From: Dicyema japonicum
Taxonomy: Eukaryota; Dicyemida; Rhombozoa; Dicyemidae
NCBI GenBank assembly: GCA_011109175.1
Contig: RDEW01000026.1
Coordinates: 64,922 to 128,921 of the forward strand
DNA length: 64,000 nt
Direction of reading: 5' to 3'
A program made the position numbers and the translations under genes. Positions 1-11,948 of this stretch are shown in pieces. How positions within the stretch are numbered: position 1 is the first letter of the stretch; each line of letters begins with the position of its first letter. The notes below the pieces were generated by a model. That model saw only the letters and a program-made list of their open reading frames with translations. It searched no databases and was not told where the DNA came from.

Positions 1-2165
1 ACTTTCCTGGTGATATATTCAGACGGTTCTTTAGGAACTAAAGACCCATCAGGTTTAGTAGATCTTGCACGGACCTGTCGCCTCCTCGATTCTTCGAAGT
101 TTTATTGCGATCACGTGATTATCCGCATACGATAAAAGAATTGTTTTTTTGGTGGTTGGGGATAATAGGTCACTGAGGAACATATTAAAGATCATTGGTA
201 ATAACGGTGATCCTTGTGGAACTCCATTTGGAAAATATCGCGGTTTTGATTTTTGGTTGTTTGCCACCACTTGGCCCATTCGACCGTTGATAAAGTTAGC
301 CAACCATGACTTGAATTTAGGGTGGATCGGCGTCTTAAAAATTTTGCTAGAGCGATCTTCCGGAATACTGAGTCAAAAGCCTTCTCTGCATCCACTGAGA
401 CCAGCACGGTTTTCTCGTGTGGATTTGGAGTATTCAGATTGTCCGAGATGAATTGAACCAGTTTTGTTAGATGAGTTGTTGTTGAGTGTCCTTCGTGGAA
501 TTCATGTTGAAAAGATGGTAGAGTTATGAAAGGACGGATCTTGAGAAGGACCAGTTTTTCTAACACTCGTAATAAGGCGGGTTGATGGATACCGGGAGGT
601 AGGAGGACAGACAGTTTTGTGGTTTGTTTTTCTTCAGGATGAGGTGCATCAGAGATTTCTTCCATATTGACGGAATCTTGTTCTCGTTTATTGAGAGGTT
701 AAAATTTTGTGTTATTGCGGCCGTTGCGGAAGGTCCTAGGTGTTTCAGTTCGAGAATGGAGATGGCATCCGAACTGCGGGACGACGAGTTGTTCATTTTC
801 CTAATTACTGAGTGCACCATTGAGGGGTCGAAGAAAGTCATGTTGGGACATTTATTCCTTTACCCATTGCCAGAACATCCAGGTCTTTTGAATATGGTTT
901 ATGACTAATATTCACATAATAATTCATAGTGTCATTGGGATTTGGATATGTCCAATTAAATGTGGAGAGCACTTCTTGAGCTTCCTTATCGATTTCCATA
1001 ATACAGTGGGGGAAGTATTGTTCGTAGTTTTTCTGAGCAAAGCTTCCCAGCGTTCTTTGTTGTGTTTTATGACGTTCCGCGTGATTTCTTTGTTCAGTTT
1101 TGATATCCTTTCAGTTATGTCCACTGATTGTCTTTCGAAATTCTTCAGATCGTTTGGATTAGATCTCACGTTTCAGCATGGGTGTGATGGACGTTAAGGA
1201 CGACCCATCGGAATGTATCTTTTGCGAGCTCGGAGTATAATCTCGTTGAGGTATTCGATAGATCCGAAGTTCTCTATCCGGAAGGCCTGAAGGTGTAGTT
1301 CGATGAAATATGTGAAGGCGGGCCATATTGCCTTTGAAAAGTTCACATTGGTTCCCGGAGTGTTCATTAACTTTTTTTGTGAGATCCTCATGAAGATCTT
1401 GTTATGGTCGATGTGTAAGTCGTATATAACATCCCATGAAATGATACCCGCAAGAGAAGGAGCGGCAAAAGAAATGTCTGGTGAAGTATGGAAGTTGCCT
1501 CTACGGAAAGAAGTACTTGTGTGTTTGGATTATTGAGAATGATCAAGTCGTCAAAACTGTCGGACATGAGGGCTCCCCGTTGATCCAGTTGTTAATCAAC
1601 ATACCATTGAGAACTCTTCGCATTTAGGTCACCGCCAATTAGCGTGTTTTCCAACCTGGTGAATCTTTTGAGTTCGGGGCTGTAGCCGCTGGGGCATGAC
1701 GGTGGAGGGGGTATGTACATTTTGACAACTGTCAATCGGAGAGAGGGTAGGCATATTCTCAGAGTTAGATGTTCTAGTGTGTCGTCTTGGCGGGGCGGGT
1801 CCGGGATGTCATCCAAAATATTTCTGGCCATTATATGCTTCCTGATTAGCGTAATAAGGCCTCCTCCATTTCCATGGCCTCTGTCTCGTCTGAAAACGGA
1901 GTATCTTGGAAAGTTAGGTTTGGTCGCCGTGGGTTAAGCATCGTCTCTTTGAAAAGAGTTATATCCACTGAGTGTTTTATGAGAAAGCGTTGTAGTTCAG
2001 CAATTTTTATTCGGATTGTGTTAATTTGTAATATTACTATCTGGTCCAGGATTTTCCTCGACATCTCCACAGGAAAGGAGTAGGATTCGACACCATCCGC
2101 GCGGTTGCAGGATAGGTAGTTCAAGTGAGCGATGCCACCACGTAGGCGAGTCACATGGCATGAAA
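1..2165 (-). mobile_element. LINE (family A), 5' part: endonuclease and broken reverse transcriptase
   Basis: This is a non-LTR retrotransposon read on the minus strand and cut by the left edge of the window. Near its 5' end (about 2154-1590) are pieces of an APE-type endonuclease, including the motif GGDLNAKSSQWY. Reverse-transcriptase pieces follow at about 840-55: VSVDAEKAFDSVFRK, then NGVPQGSPL, then a catalytic box reading YADN where active elements have YADD. The frame changes several times, so the copy is dead. The 5' end near 2165 resembles the minus-strand fragment ending near 62935: both share GGCGAGTCACATG on the plus strand. Family assignment (Jockey/CR1-like) is from general motif layout only. 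Confidence 0.85.
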
Positions 2166-2190
2166 TTCAAAATTCCTTTATCTAAAGTAA

Positions 2191-2240
2191 AGGTGCTTTA
2201 ACTTCTTTCTCGGTGTATTCGGGGTTAATAAATTAATTAA
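2191..2240 (+). repeat. SINE 3' tail copy
   Basis: This matches the 3' half of the short SINE described at 11842-11948: a TTCTTTCTCGGTGTATTC block, then GGGGTTAATAA and an AT-rich tail. The 5' half is missing. It lies between two LINE fragments of opposite orientation. Confidence 0.55.
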
Positions 2241-2241
2241 G

Positions 2242-3870
2242 TACGCAAATGCAAACCCTCAAAAACTTTATTATGGTGGAACTTGAGTTAAAGCCTAGGA
2301 ACCGCAAAACTTTATTGTGCTCGGTTGACATCCGTAGGGCTTTTGACTCGGTTCCCAGAAAACTCTTAACGAAGAAGATCTACTGCTCAGAAATCACCAG
2401 CATTTCCAAAAGGTGGCTCGGGAACTTTCTTACTGGTAGAAAAGAAAAAGTCGTAACAAAATTCTGCCAATCGATCTCAAATTTCTACCAAACAGCGTAC
2501 CAGAGGGTTCCCCCTGGTTACCGTCGCTTTTTAACTTATTCTTTGATGAATTTCCAATTGACTCGGACAAAAATTCCATAACCTTGAGTATGCCGATGAC
2601 ATAATATATGCTTACAAGGATATATGTGTTACGACAGCTACGAACAAATCACAAACTACTCTGGAAAGACTCCATGAATGGTTGAAAGAAATTCAATGTC
2701 AACGTACACAGAGAAGTCATAAACCTATCTTTTTACGTCGAATAGAAGGCTATCAAGTTATTCGGCTGAACCAATCCCAAATAAAAAACAATCCAAGATT
2801 CTGGGAGTAACATTTGACACCCTCATGACCTTTAGCACACGTAATCAGTGCTTCGGCACGAAAGCTTAACTTCGTAAAGGTGCCCGTCTCAAAATTTAAA
2901 GGATCCTCAAACCTGTCATTATCAACATTATACACTCAATTCATCGATCCAACTATAAGTTATGGATGTGCAGTTTGGGGAACAAAACTTGCCAAAACAA
3001 ACATGGATAAGATCAACTCTGCCGAATCCAACATGACCAAAACAATCTCCCGAATTACAGGACTACCAATAGGGGCAACACCAATTGAGGTCCTTTGAAA
3101 AATTCCGCCGGCATATTCATCCAAAATGAAAAACCACCAGAAGAACGGTGTTATTAAAAATGTGTCAGTTCCCGAGAGCAACACCGGGAAAAGATGAGAA
3201 TATTGCTGAGAGAAACCGCAATCATCTGATGGCGTTTTCCTTTTAATTAGTTTACCTGGTGATTTTTGGCTTAATAATAATTTTAAACTCGCAAAAAAGT
3301 CAATACGCACCGTCCAACCACCACCACCATTCTCCCAGCGGAAGATTACCTCGCATTAGTAATTTTTAAATGAAACAACGGAACAGACCACTCTTGATTC
3401 TTCCTGAACCGCACAAAGAACTGCCTTATGATAATCCCTACTACATCGAACCTGTTTCGCGAACTGGTAAAGATTCCTCAGCCCCAACTGATAAACCAAG
3501 TTAAATGCAATACATGACCACATCTCTACCAAAACAATCCGAAGACAGGTTTGGAAAGATCTACTGGATGGCCCTCCCCCACTGGTGGATGAATCGGAGA
3601 CTACCCTCGACAAGGAAAACCTGGCACAATTACGTTCTGGGCACTTACTTCTAGGAGACGAATTGAGCTCTTAGTTTCCTCCACCGGACCAATTATCATT
3701 TATTCTAGAAGAAGCTTTCTCCCGCCCGGTTCCTCCGGTGAACACCCGAGACCTGTGTAAACATCCAGCACTAGCTGTTAGACTTCTGAAAACAGCCTTA
3801 CTCCTACAGGGTAATGAAGTCTGGGTTAATAACCAACTCTCTAAAAAGTGGCTAGTTAATGCATAAAAAC
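2242..3870 (+). mobile_element. LINE (family A) fragment: reverse transcriptase and C-terminal region
   Basis: Plus-strand pieces in changing frames: SVDIRRAFDSVPRKL at 2322-2366 (finger/palm), EYADDIIYAYKD near 2585 (intact YADD box), and the post-RT region at 2880-3098 with FIDPTISYGCAVWG. A degenerate C-terminal tail runs to about 3866. The 5' half with the endonuclease is absent. Stops and frameshifts show that it is inactive. Confidence 0.8.
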
Positions 3871-4074
3871 CGAACCAAGTTTCTTGTCATCCTCCATTTT
3901 TCATACCTTTCATCCCCACTAATTTATTTCATTTCTAAACTTGCATGAAATTCGTTGTCTACAATCAAAAAAACTAAACTATTAAATATATTTAATGAAC
4001 ACAATAAAATGACTTTAAAATTTTAATTTCAATTTTTGATTTAACAAATAAATAATAAAACAGCGTTGATTCTG
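3871..4074. other. AT-rich intergenic spacer
   Basis: AT-rich spacer between the LINE end and the eRF3 start. It probably holds the eRF3 promoter, but I see no defined motif. Confidence 0.5.
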
Positions 4075-5624
4075 ATGTGTCCTTCAGTTGATCCACAGTT
4101 GGACGACTTTGATGACGATTTTGGTACAAACCTCATAAGTTAGATTAGAAGCATCTTCAAACATCAATCATTCAGAACTGGGAAAGAAAGAAAATATTAA
4201 CATTGTATTTATTGGTCACGTGGATGCTGGGAAATCTACAATTGGGGGGAATTTAATAATTCAAAGTGGCCGAATCTCTAAGCGAACCATCGAGAAGTTG
4301 ATGGATCTGGCAAAGGAACTCAACCGGGAGTCCTGGTAGAACATCAAATTGATATTAGGTACCTTTCCTACGCCCTGGACACTAACCAGGAGGAACGGGA
4401 GAAAGGAAAAACCGTGGAGGTGGCTCTGGCTTTTTTCTCAACCGAGAAGAAGTTCATCACTATCCTGGACGCTCCTGGGCACAAAGCCTACGTCCCCAAC
4501 ATGATAAACGGGGTCGTCCAGGCGGATATAGCCGTCCTGGTATCTGTTTTTCTCATTAAAGGTCATTTCTGCAAGAGTGGGGGAATTTGAGGCTGGTTTT
4601 GAGAAGGGTGGACAGACCAGGGAGCACACAATCATCGCCAGAGCTGCTGGGGTTAAGTATCTGATAATCCTCATTAATAAAATGGATGATCCATCTGTCG
4701 ATTGGTCAGAAGAACGGTAATTGAGTCTTTAATTTCAAAGATACAAGTTTTGTGCTCAGAAATTGGCTCCTTTTTTGAAGCAACTTGGGTTTTCTAAGCA
4801 AAACTGTTTTATAATGCCGTGCTCAGGCTTTACGGGATCTTTTCTGAAGGAGATTCCTCCCGTTGAGGTCTGTCCTTGGTTTAGGTGGACAGTGTCGGTA
4901 ATTGTAGGCGGTGGTCCTTCACTGGCTTGCTGGATAGCCTGGACCCTATGGACCGGAAGGTGAACGCCCCAGTCAGGTTTTTAGTGGCCGACAAGGCGAC
5001 AGTGATCGGGACCATATTGATCGGGAAATTGGAATCGGGCACCATCGCGAGGGGACAGAAGCTTGTAGTTCAGCCTTCTAAGGTGAATTGATAGCTCATT
5101 TAGGCCACTGTAACCATCTCCCAGATTTTGTTGGATGACTTTGAGATTGAGTCGGTTATTCCTGGATATAATGTTCGTTTGAAGGTTCTGGGGACTTCTG
5201 AAGATGTTCTCTTGTGTTCTTTTAGTTTAGGATGTTTCTGTGGGATCTGTTCTCTGCTCTCCCGAGTCTTTGTGCTGTATTGCCAAGAATTTTATAGTGG
5301 ATGTTTGTTCGGGTGGTCTTAATGTAGATTTTTACGATGGATCTGACGTCGATAATTTGTCCAGGATTTCCTGCGATGATGCATTTGCACCACGTGACTC
5401 ATTTGGTGAAGTTCAAGAGACTTTTGAGCACGTCGGTAGATAACGGTGAGAAACAGAAGAATCCCAGATTTATAAGGTCTGACAGTCATTCTGAAGTGAT
5501 TTTGGGAGTGGAGGAGCCTATTTGCGTGTCCTCGTCTAAGGAATTGCCTATTTTGAGCAGAATTGTGATCAGGGATGAGGGAAGGACTATTGCATTTGGG
5601 AAAGTCGTCAAACTCATTAATTGA
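4075..5624 (+). CDS. GSPT1: eukaryotic peptide chain release factor GTP-binding subunit eRF3 (GSPT/Sup35)
   Basis: eRF3 is the GTPase that works with eRF1 to release finished proteins at stop codons. Reading out eight GT-AG introns of 25, 23, 22, 24, 23, 21, 25 and 25 bases (4124-4148, 4336-4358, 4540-4561, 4717-4740, 4885-4907, 5083-5103, 5206-5230, 5303-5327) leaves one open frame of 453 codons. The G1 motif is GHVDAGKST, G3 is DAPGHK and G4 is NKMD. The switch-I stretch YLSYALDTNQEER and the C-terminal SIICPG and IRDEGRTIAFGKV are diagnostic of eRF3 rather than eEF1A. The N-terminal extension is only about 35 residues, whereas animal eRF3 usually has a long one with PABP-binding motifs. 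Every intron restores the frame, so this looks like a live gene. The start is the first ATG that joins in frame through intron 1. Confidence 0.95.
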
Positions 5625-5789
5625 AAATTAATTTATTTGTTTATTTTTTGAGTCTGCTTTATGTTGTTGCTTTTTATTATGGATTAATTTGTGTTTGTGC
5701 TCTGATGTTAACAGGAGATATTTCATTTTTTCCTTATTACTTGGAGATTTGCTTATAAAACCTGTCCTCACTTATATTTGTCATGATAC

Positions 5790-6485
5790 CTTGACATTCC
5801 ATTATTCAAAACCAGTCCAGATATCCCTGACATTGTCAACGAAATTATCGAGGTTTGCTTAAGTACATGATTTTAGGGGGTTCAAGGTGACAAGAAGGCC
5901 AAAAAACTGATTACCGTGTTACTCCATAAAGTCGTTTGGAAAGAATTACAGCGTCTGGATTCGTAAAATATGTCATGGACTTTCTGACTGTCCATTTGAC
6001 TGATTCTGCAGATTTAATCTGCCAGGTTGTTAAGAGTTCGGAATTTTTAGGTTGTTGAGAAATCTGATCCTCGGTTTGCTCCATTCGCCCTTCAGACTTT
6101 GATATTCTTGAAAGAATTGGAGTATCAACTTTTGAGCAACCATACATTAGTTCATCAGTTGTGTCAACAAGCTTCACTGAATGTATGAGTTATGTTCATA
6201 TCCTTCAGGACACTGTAGATCTTGAGGAGAACACTAATGTGAGTAAACCCCCAATAATGTTCTATTAATGAAACTGGATATGAAAACATTGTGCTATATT
6301 TTAAATTTTAACTGCTAAAAAAATGTCCTTAATAATGAATAACCAATCCCTCATTCAATAGTGCTGCCACTGTGTTGCGAAGGTCATTAATTTCTTGTTG
6401 TTTGATTGTTTTATTTTTAGAAACTTATGATGACGTTAAATAGACCTCCTTTAGGATTGCGTTTGGACTACCTTCTACTTTTTTG
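5790..6485 (+). CDS. unidentified mini-intron gene
   Basis: Coding signal without a long frame, directly downstream of eRF3. Segments LDIPLFKTSPDIPDIVNEII, then ASGFVKYVMDFLTVHLTDSA, then DPRFAPFALQTLIFLKELEY and LVHQLCQQASLN are joined by GT-AG gaps of 24, 25 and 26 bases (for example 6181-6206), typical of the other genes here. The helical, leucine-rich composition suggests a HEAT/ARM-like protein, but I do not recognise the family. One join near 5930 needs a frame change with no good intron, so either an indel or a misplaced exon remains. The 5' start and the last exon (ending LDYLLLF at 6485) are uncertain. Confidence 0.4.
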
Positions 6486-6569
6486 ATTTGGTCAGTCATG
6501 TGATGATTTTTGATGACATTTTATTCAATTTAATTTTTTTAATTAACTGGTTAGTTATTATGATAGGTC

Positions 6570-6960
6570 TCCGTTTTGACCTGCACCAGTAGGTCCAGTG
6601 GTCGTAATGTCTTTCAAAACAAGCTACAGGTTCTAATTAATTAATCGCGAGCCGTCGTACCACCTCATTTTCAAATTTTCAGCACTCTCGATTAAGAAAC
6701 AGAACAACAGGGGTCCAGAAAGATCTCCTTGTTGCACTTTGGATGACGAAGGAATTAGGTAGTCCCAGAAAAGTAAGGATGAAGGTATATCCGACCGCAA
6801 CCGATCGTAAGGCTATCAAGTAGGCGGAGAACAGGACGTGGCGGATAACTTCGCGAGTACTCTAGACAGAATCCGGTTAATAAGAGGTAATTGAATTCGT
6901 AATACAAAGTCCTTGGTCTCCTTTGAGACACATTATCGAACTGTAGCATGATGTTTGTAT
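6570..6960 (-). mobile_element. LINE (family C, YLDD-type) reverse transcriptase fragment
   Basis: On the minus strand the fragment reads KVQQGDLSGPLLFCFL and, upstream, LQFDNVSQRRP. These match the GVQQGD-GPLLFAL and KLD-NAFNS-RRD blocks of the element at 39060-41720. The frame is interrupted and only the palm region is present. Confidence 0.6.
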
Positions 6961-6971
6961 GTAAGACTGGT

Positions 6972-8438
6972 CCCAGAGTTAGTTAGTTAGTTAAGAGCTC
7001 TTTCGCGTGGCCCTAAAAGGGGTTCGCTTAAGCCATGTTTTGCAGTCATCCTCCTCGCCCACGCCATCTTGTTCCTGGCCCTCATTCTAACATCATTCAG
7101 ATCGTCCGCTGTCACCAATTTACGACTATTTTGTTTGTAGTCATTTTTTAAGCAGGTTGGAAGTGTGTCTCTTGGTCTGCCTCGAAATCCGCGACTTCCG
7201 GCGTAGTAGAAATATTCTTCCATTATTCTGTTACATGGTGTAGTCGGGTCCAGTCTGAGGATATGTCCAAATAGTCGCCATCTCGATAAAATAACATCGG
7301 TGCTGAGTGGTCTGGATTTACATCGTGAATATAGATTTTCATTTGAGATTTTTCTCGGCCAAAAAATTTTAATCAACATGCGGAGTTGGTTCCTGTGAAA
7401 AGTATCTAGCTTCTCTAAATCAATTTTAGAACATGCCCATGTTCCGGAATTGTATAGCAAAATTGGTTTAACAAACGTATAGTCTGACACGAAGTTTCAG
7501 TGATACATGTTTTTTCCTTATCCAAATTTGGTACATTTTTTGAAGTATATGGTAGCCAGCATTTTCCTTCGACAAATATCCTCAGCATCACCTAGCAGTG
7601 AGCCGAGTTTTTTGGTATGTCTCCAGCACTCATCGTTCCTTGATTCTGCTCGTTCGACTCGTGTATAATCAGTTTTTTTAATGTTTATGCGTAAATCCCA
7701 ATTCTTAAAAATACGTTCGGCTTGAAGTAAAATTTGGTCAAGTATTTCTTGGTCGGTAGACACAAAGTCTACATCATCCGCATAAATTAACTCTGTTATG
7801 TCCCGGTATTTAGGACCCATGACATTTCTCAATTCCTTGAGTGCAGCTTCGAGGTAAACAATAAATATAATTGGGGACAAGGAATCTCCTTGTGGAGTGC
7901 CCATGTTGGTACTGAAACTCTTCGAATGCTTTGTTCCTATTCTCACGGATAGGTCAGTTTCGGAAAGTAATAAACTTATTAGTCTCAGGCAGTCCTCGTC
8001 AAGCAGTTCCTTTAGAACAATCATGAGTTTTTCTCTATTGATGCTGTCAAAAGCCTTCGTTAGATCAATTCCTAGATGTAGATTACTTTCGTGTATTTTT
8101 GACATATTGATGTGAGCCATCGATGACTCCACACAATATCTGAGGTTGATCTTCCACTTCTAAACCCACTTTGACTTAGGGAAAGGTATTTTTCCACTGG
8201 CTCTCGTATACGGTTAAGCACTATGATCGATAAGGTTTTCCTGATAACTGACAATAGAATAATAGGTCTTAGTCCGTCCAACGACCCTTCTTTTTTCCCA
8301 GGTTTATGTATTGGAATTAAGACTCCATGTCCCAAAGGAAGTGGACAGTGAAGTTCCATCGACTCATTTAAGATATTCGTGATTATATTCCCAACAGTAA
8401 CCGGGGCATGTTTTAGTAACTCACTCGGAATGCCATTA
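6972..8438 (-). mobile_element. LINE (family B), 3' half: reverse transcriptase and C-terminal domain
   Basis: Minus-strand reverse transcriptase in two frames: IPIHKPGKKEGSLDGLRPI and SGFRSGRSTSDIVW (8359-8072), then DLTKAFDSINREK, GTPQGDSLSP and the intact box LIYADDVDFVS (8132-7518). The post-RT part at 7490-6987 contains SRWRLFGHILRLDP and RGRPRDTLP. The 3' end is followed by a (CTAA)n run at 6977-6992. This half continues into 12035-13460. The 3.6-kb block between them is an insertion, and removing it restores GYDGIPSELLK. Confidence 0.88.
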
Positions 8439-9568
8439 TGTCACATGGGCCAAGCGTTACCTATGGGCAGCCTGTTACATTAACCTTGAACCAAGATTAA
8501 CTTCAATTAATTTTATAAATGATTTATTAACCACAAAAAATTAAATTTAAGTAACTTTTTTTAGTTTACTCATTAATACAAAATTAATTATTTCTGCAAC
8601 TGGATAATACTGAGACTCAAACTTATCCAGTCGCAATGAGGGATTTGTTCCAAACTGTTTTTTAGTCCGAACCTATTTATTAATGTTTTTGATTCATACT
8701 TTATCTCCCATGTTAAAAGTATATTTACTATTATGAACATTCATTTTCCTGTTCATAGCTTTGTAATAATTCGAATTTTCTTCAATCGATTTAATTTCGA
8801 AGTTGAATTTTGACAACTTCCTCGTGATCGTCTGATTCTTTCGACAATTCCTTGTGCTCGTGGATTGTTAGGCCTTCCGTGAATTTGCTTAATGTTAAAA
8901 TCTTCGCAAAGTTTTGTTATTTCTTGATTTTTAAATTCAGAACCATTGTCCAACTGAAGAAATTTACATGAACCATTCAGGCGGAACAAAGATCTTAAGT
9001 TTTCACATACTTCTTTACCAGACTTATTATAGAGTGGTCGTACAAAAGCGAATCTATAAATTAAAAAAAACCAGCCTACTATATATGTCAATAACCGTAA
9101 AAACCATTTGAATTGAAATTTTTTCAGGTCTATTAGATCCACCTGAAAACGTTCATTTGGAGAAGAAGCAAACACATGGTGATTTATATCTCCAATCTAC
9201 AATTATAAAAAATCACGAACTTTTAAAGGACGCGAAAATTTGCAGACTTCACAATTTCGAATGACTTTTCTGATAATCTCATTCTTTACAGTGAAGTATC
9301 TTTGTCGACATTCATACTCAATTTTATTGACTCCTCCGTGTGAAAACTCGTGCAACGACTGATACAGTCTAAAATTATTGAAATACAATACCTGTTATTG
9401 ATAATAGAAAAATTCTCTATCGTTTTTACAAGCCTATATTTTTGTTGCCTCGGATGATTTTCGGGAAATTTATCATGCAAAGCATTTTAAAGTTTGATAT
9501 TCAACGCAATCTTTCTCAAAATCCTTGTAAGAAGCCATTGCAACAAAATAATCTTCCATGCTATAAAT

Positions 9569-11699
9569 CAGGGGTTCTCAACCTGGGGTCGATTCGACCC
9601 CCAGGGGTCTAAAATCAATCCAGATCGATCGTAAGGGGGTCGAAAATGAAATATTTGGGGGTCGAAAATAAATTTAATATATTTAATCTTTTTCAATTTA
9701 AATTAAGTTAGTTTATTTTTAAAGTGGAAAACCTTTGTTCTTTAAAATTTTTAAAATTACCATGCTTGTTTTTGTTCGTGTATGAAAATTTTTAAAATTA
9801 CCATCGTTTGGGTCTTCCGACGTCTATGGTTGGAAAATATAAAGGATTTGCGGCATATTTGAAAAAATTATGTCCAAATGTGATTCATATACATTGCGTT
9901 CTACATAGACAACATTTGGTTTCAAAAGCTCTTTCGCCAATTCTACATGAAACGTTAAATATAGTTATTAAAACCATAAACAAAATTAAAGCAAACAGCA
10001 AGTATGAATGTCTTTTTAAAAAATTTTGCTATGAGGCTAAAGAAACATATTTCCGTCTTGTGCTTCACACTGAGGTTATAGTTTCCAATTTTATTTTACA
10101 GATACGATGGTTATCAAAGGGAATTGCATTAGAACGATTTTCAATATTATATGACACAATCGTAAATTTTCTTATTTCTGAGGTGAGAAAAATTTAGCAG
10201 ATTTAATTGTTTAGAAAAAGAAAGAAATTGTTTATTTGACTTGGATTTTTGGAAAATTTGATGAAGTTTCATTAGAACTTCAGGGAAAGTATGTGACGTT
10301 AATAGATTGTAAAAGAATTATTAAAATATTTATTGAAAAAATTAAGTTATATAAATATATTTTGGAAAAAAATTATTATAACATTCCCGAATTCTAATCA
10401 ATTGGTCAAACATTTGATGAAGATATTAACAATTTTTTGCAACATTTATTAAGTATAGAAAGATTTGATTCTTCGATTCCAAGATATTCTTGAATTAGAA
10501 ATTCCATCTTGGATGATTAATCCGTTTTTGTCAAAGCCAGAAGAACATAAAGAAATTATTAAAGAGGAATTAGTTATGTTAAAATTCAATCCAGAATTAA
10601 AACTATATTATAATGATTCACAATCACCTGTTATTTTTTGGCAAAATATGAAAGTGAAGGAGAGTTATCCAAAATTGTGGACAGAAATAGCACAATTACT
10701 ACTTATTTTCCGACATCATACTGTGTTGAATGCGGATTTAGCATTCTACATCGAATTGTAAATAAAGAACGAAACAGTCCATTAGAGGAGATCTTCGATT
10801 AAAAATAACACAAATAGAGCCAGATATCGAATCTTTGGTCAAAAAACATCAGTCACAGGGATCCCATTGGTATTTAATTTTTTTATTATAGATTTATATT
10901 AAGATACCAACTTAACATCGAGTATATACTTTTTTTGGTTTATTTGATTATTAACAATGAATTCATTTTAGATAATTAACTAATTTTACTTAGAATTAAA
11001 GTTTGTCAACCCCATGAGTGCCGATGCGGCCGGAAGGTCGACTGCTATGGACATCATGCCCTTTCTTGTCGAAAAAGCGCAGGTCGATTCGCTAGACACA
11101 AGGCTATAAATGAAGTGGTGAAGCGCGCCCTCGAGTTGGCGGGATACCCATCCATTCTAGAGCCAACGGGCTTGAGTAAAGATGATGGGAAGCGACTCGA
11201 TGGAATTACTGTCTTCCCCTTGTCTCGAGGCAAATGCTTAATTTGGGATGCTGCCTGTACTGAGAGCTTTTCCCAGTCGAAACTTTTGAGGTCGGCAATG
11301 AAAGCGGGAGAGGCCGCCCGTTTATATGAAACTCAAAAATAAAGAAATACAGCAGCCTCCTAAACCGTTTCCATGTACAGCCTCCGGTCGTCGAGACGAG
11401 CGGAGTCTTCGGCCCCAAGACGGTCTCTTTCCTAGAGCACTTGAGTGTCTATTGACCAAAGCCTCGAGGGAGCGTCGGGAAACCGAGTGGCTTTTCCAAA
11501 GGATATCCCTGGCAGTAGTCAGAGGTAACAGCCACTCGATCATATCCGCTGGACTCTAGAACGATTTTATTGTTATAAATAAATGTTTACTTAGAATTAT
11601 CTGTTCAAAATAAAAAGGTTTTAAGGGGTCGAGTAAATAATAGGGGGGTCGAAAAAAAAGTCAAGGGGTCGACGAGTAAAAAAAGGTTGAGAACCCCTG
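9569..11699 (+). mobile_element. hAT transposon with perfect 8-bp target duplication
   Basis: The ends are a perfect 16-base inverted repeat, CAGGGGTTCTCAACCT (9569-9584 and 11684-11699). The element is flanked by CTATAAAT on both sides (9561-9568 and 11700-11707), the 8-bp duplication expected for hAT. Transposase remnants of the ZBED/FAM200 type lie at 9808-10197 (MVGKYKGFAAYL, IHCVLHRQHL, QIRWLSKG) and 10465-10761 (SYPKLWTEIAQLLL). The insertion domain has frameshifts, so the element is inactive. It sits inside the Ginger-like element and itself carries a LINE insertion at 10999-11585. Confidence 0.93.
10999..11585 (+). mobile_element. 5'-truncated LINE (family C) C-terminal fragment with 14-bp target duplication
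   Basis: The segment is flanked by the perfect duplication TTTACTTAGAATTA (10985-10998 and 11586-11599). It encodes only the end of a LINE protein: a Cys/His knuckle (CGRKVDCYGHHALSCR), then RHKAINEVVKRALELAG, LEPTGLSKDDGKRLDG and CLIWDAACT. The E...DG...WD pattern resembles a PD-(D/E)XK nuclease fold. Base composition is clearly more GC-rich than the surrounding hAT. The same C-terminal domain occurs in the copy at 39060-41720. Confidence 0.88.
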
Positions 11700-11841
11700 C
11701 TATAAATCACGCTAGAAATCTAGGTTTACCGCTATAAAAAAATAAAATCTTTATAATCATAACATTTATGAATAAAAAACTAATTTAACAGGATTAAATC
11801 ACGATATAAATCGGATATATAAAATTAAATGTCGGATAATC

Positions 11842-11948
11842 CAATGAGGTGCTCATCCTCACCTTTGTAGGTCTGGGATCACTTAGTTAGATGAGAACTT
11901 TTATTTCTTTCTTTTTGACCCAGTGATCCTGGGGGTAATAATAATAAT
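11842..11948 (+). mobile_element. short SINE (about 107 bp) with hairpin and (TAA)n tail
   Basis: The insertion is bounded by the perfect 14-base duplication AATGTCGGATAATC (11828-11841 and 11949-11962). Its 3' part has complementary arms GGATCACT and AGTGATCC separated by about 38 bases, followed by a G-run and (TAA)n. Related copies occur at 2191, 42179, 42400, 46940, 47571, 56531 and 58034. I see no tRNA-type B box, so its head is of unknown origin. The tail and target duplication point to LINE-driven insertion. Confidence 0.85.

Noticed and set aside
4438..4674. Minus-strand 78-codon ORF inside eRF3
   Set aside because: It lies opposite conserved GTPase exons and has no motif; a shadow frame.
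6977..6992. (TTAG)n run considered as telomeric sequence
   Set aside because: Only four units, and it sits exactly at the LINE 3' end, so it is a retrotransposon tail.
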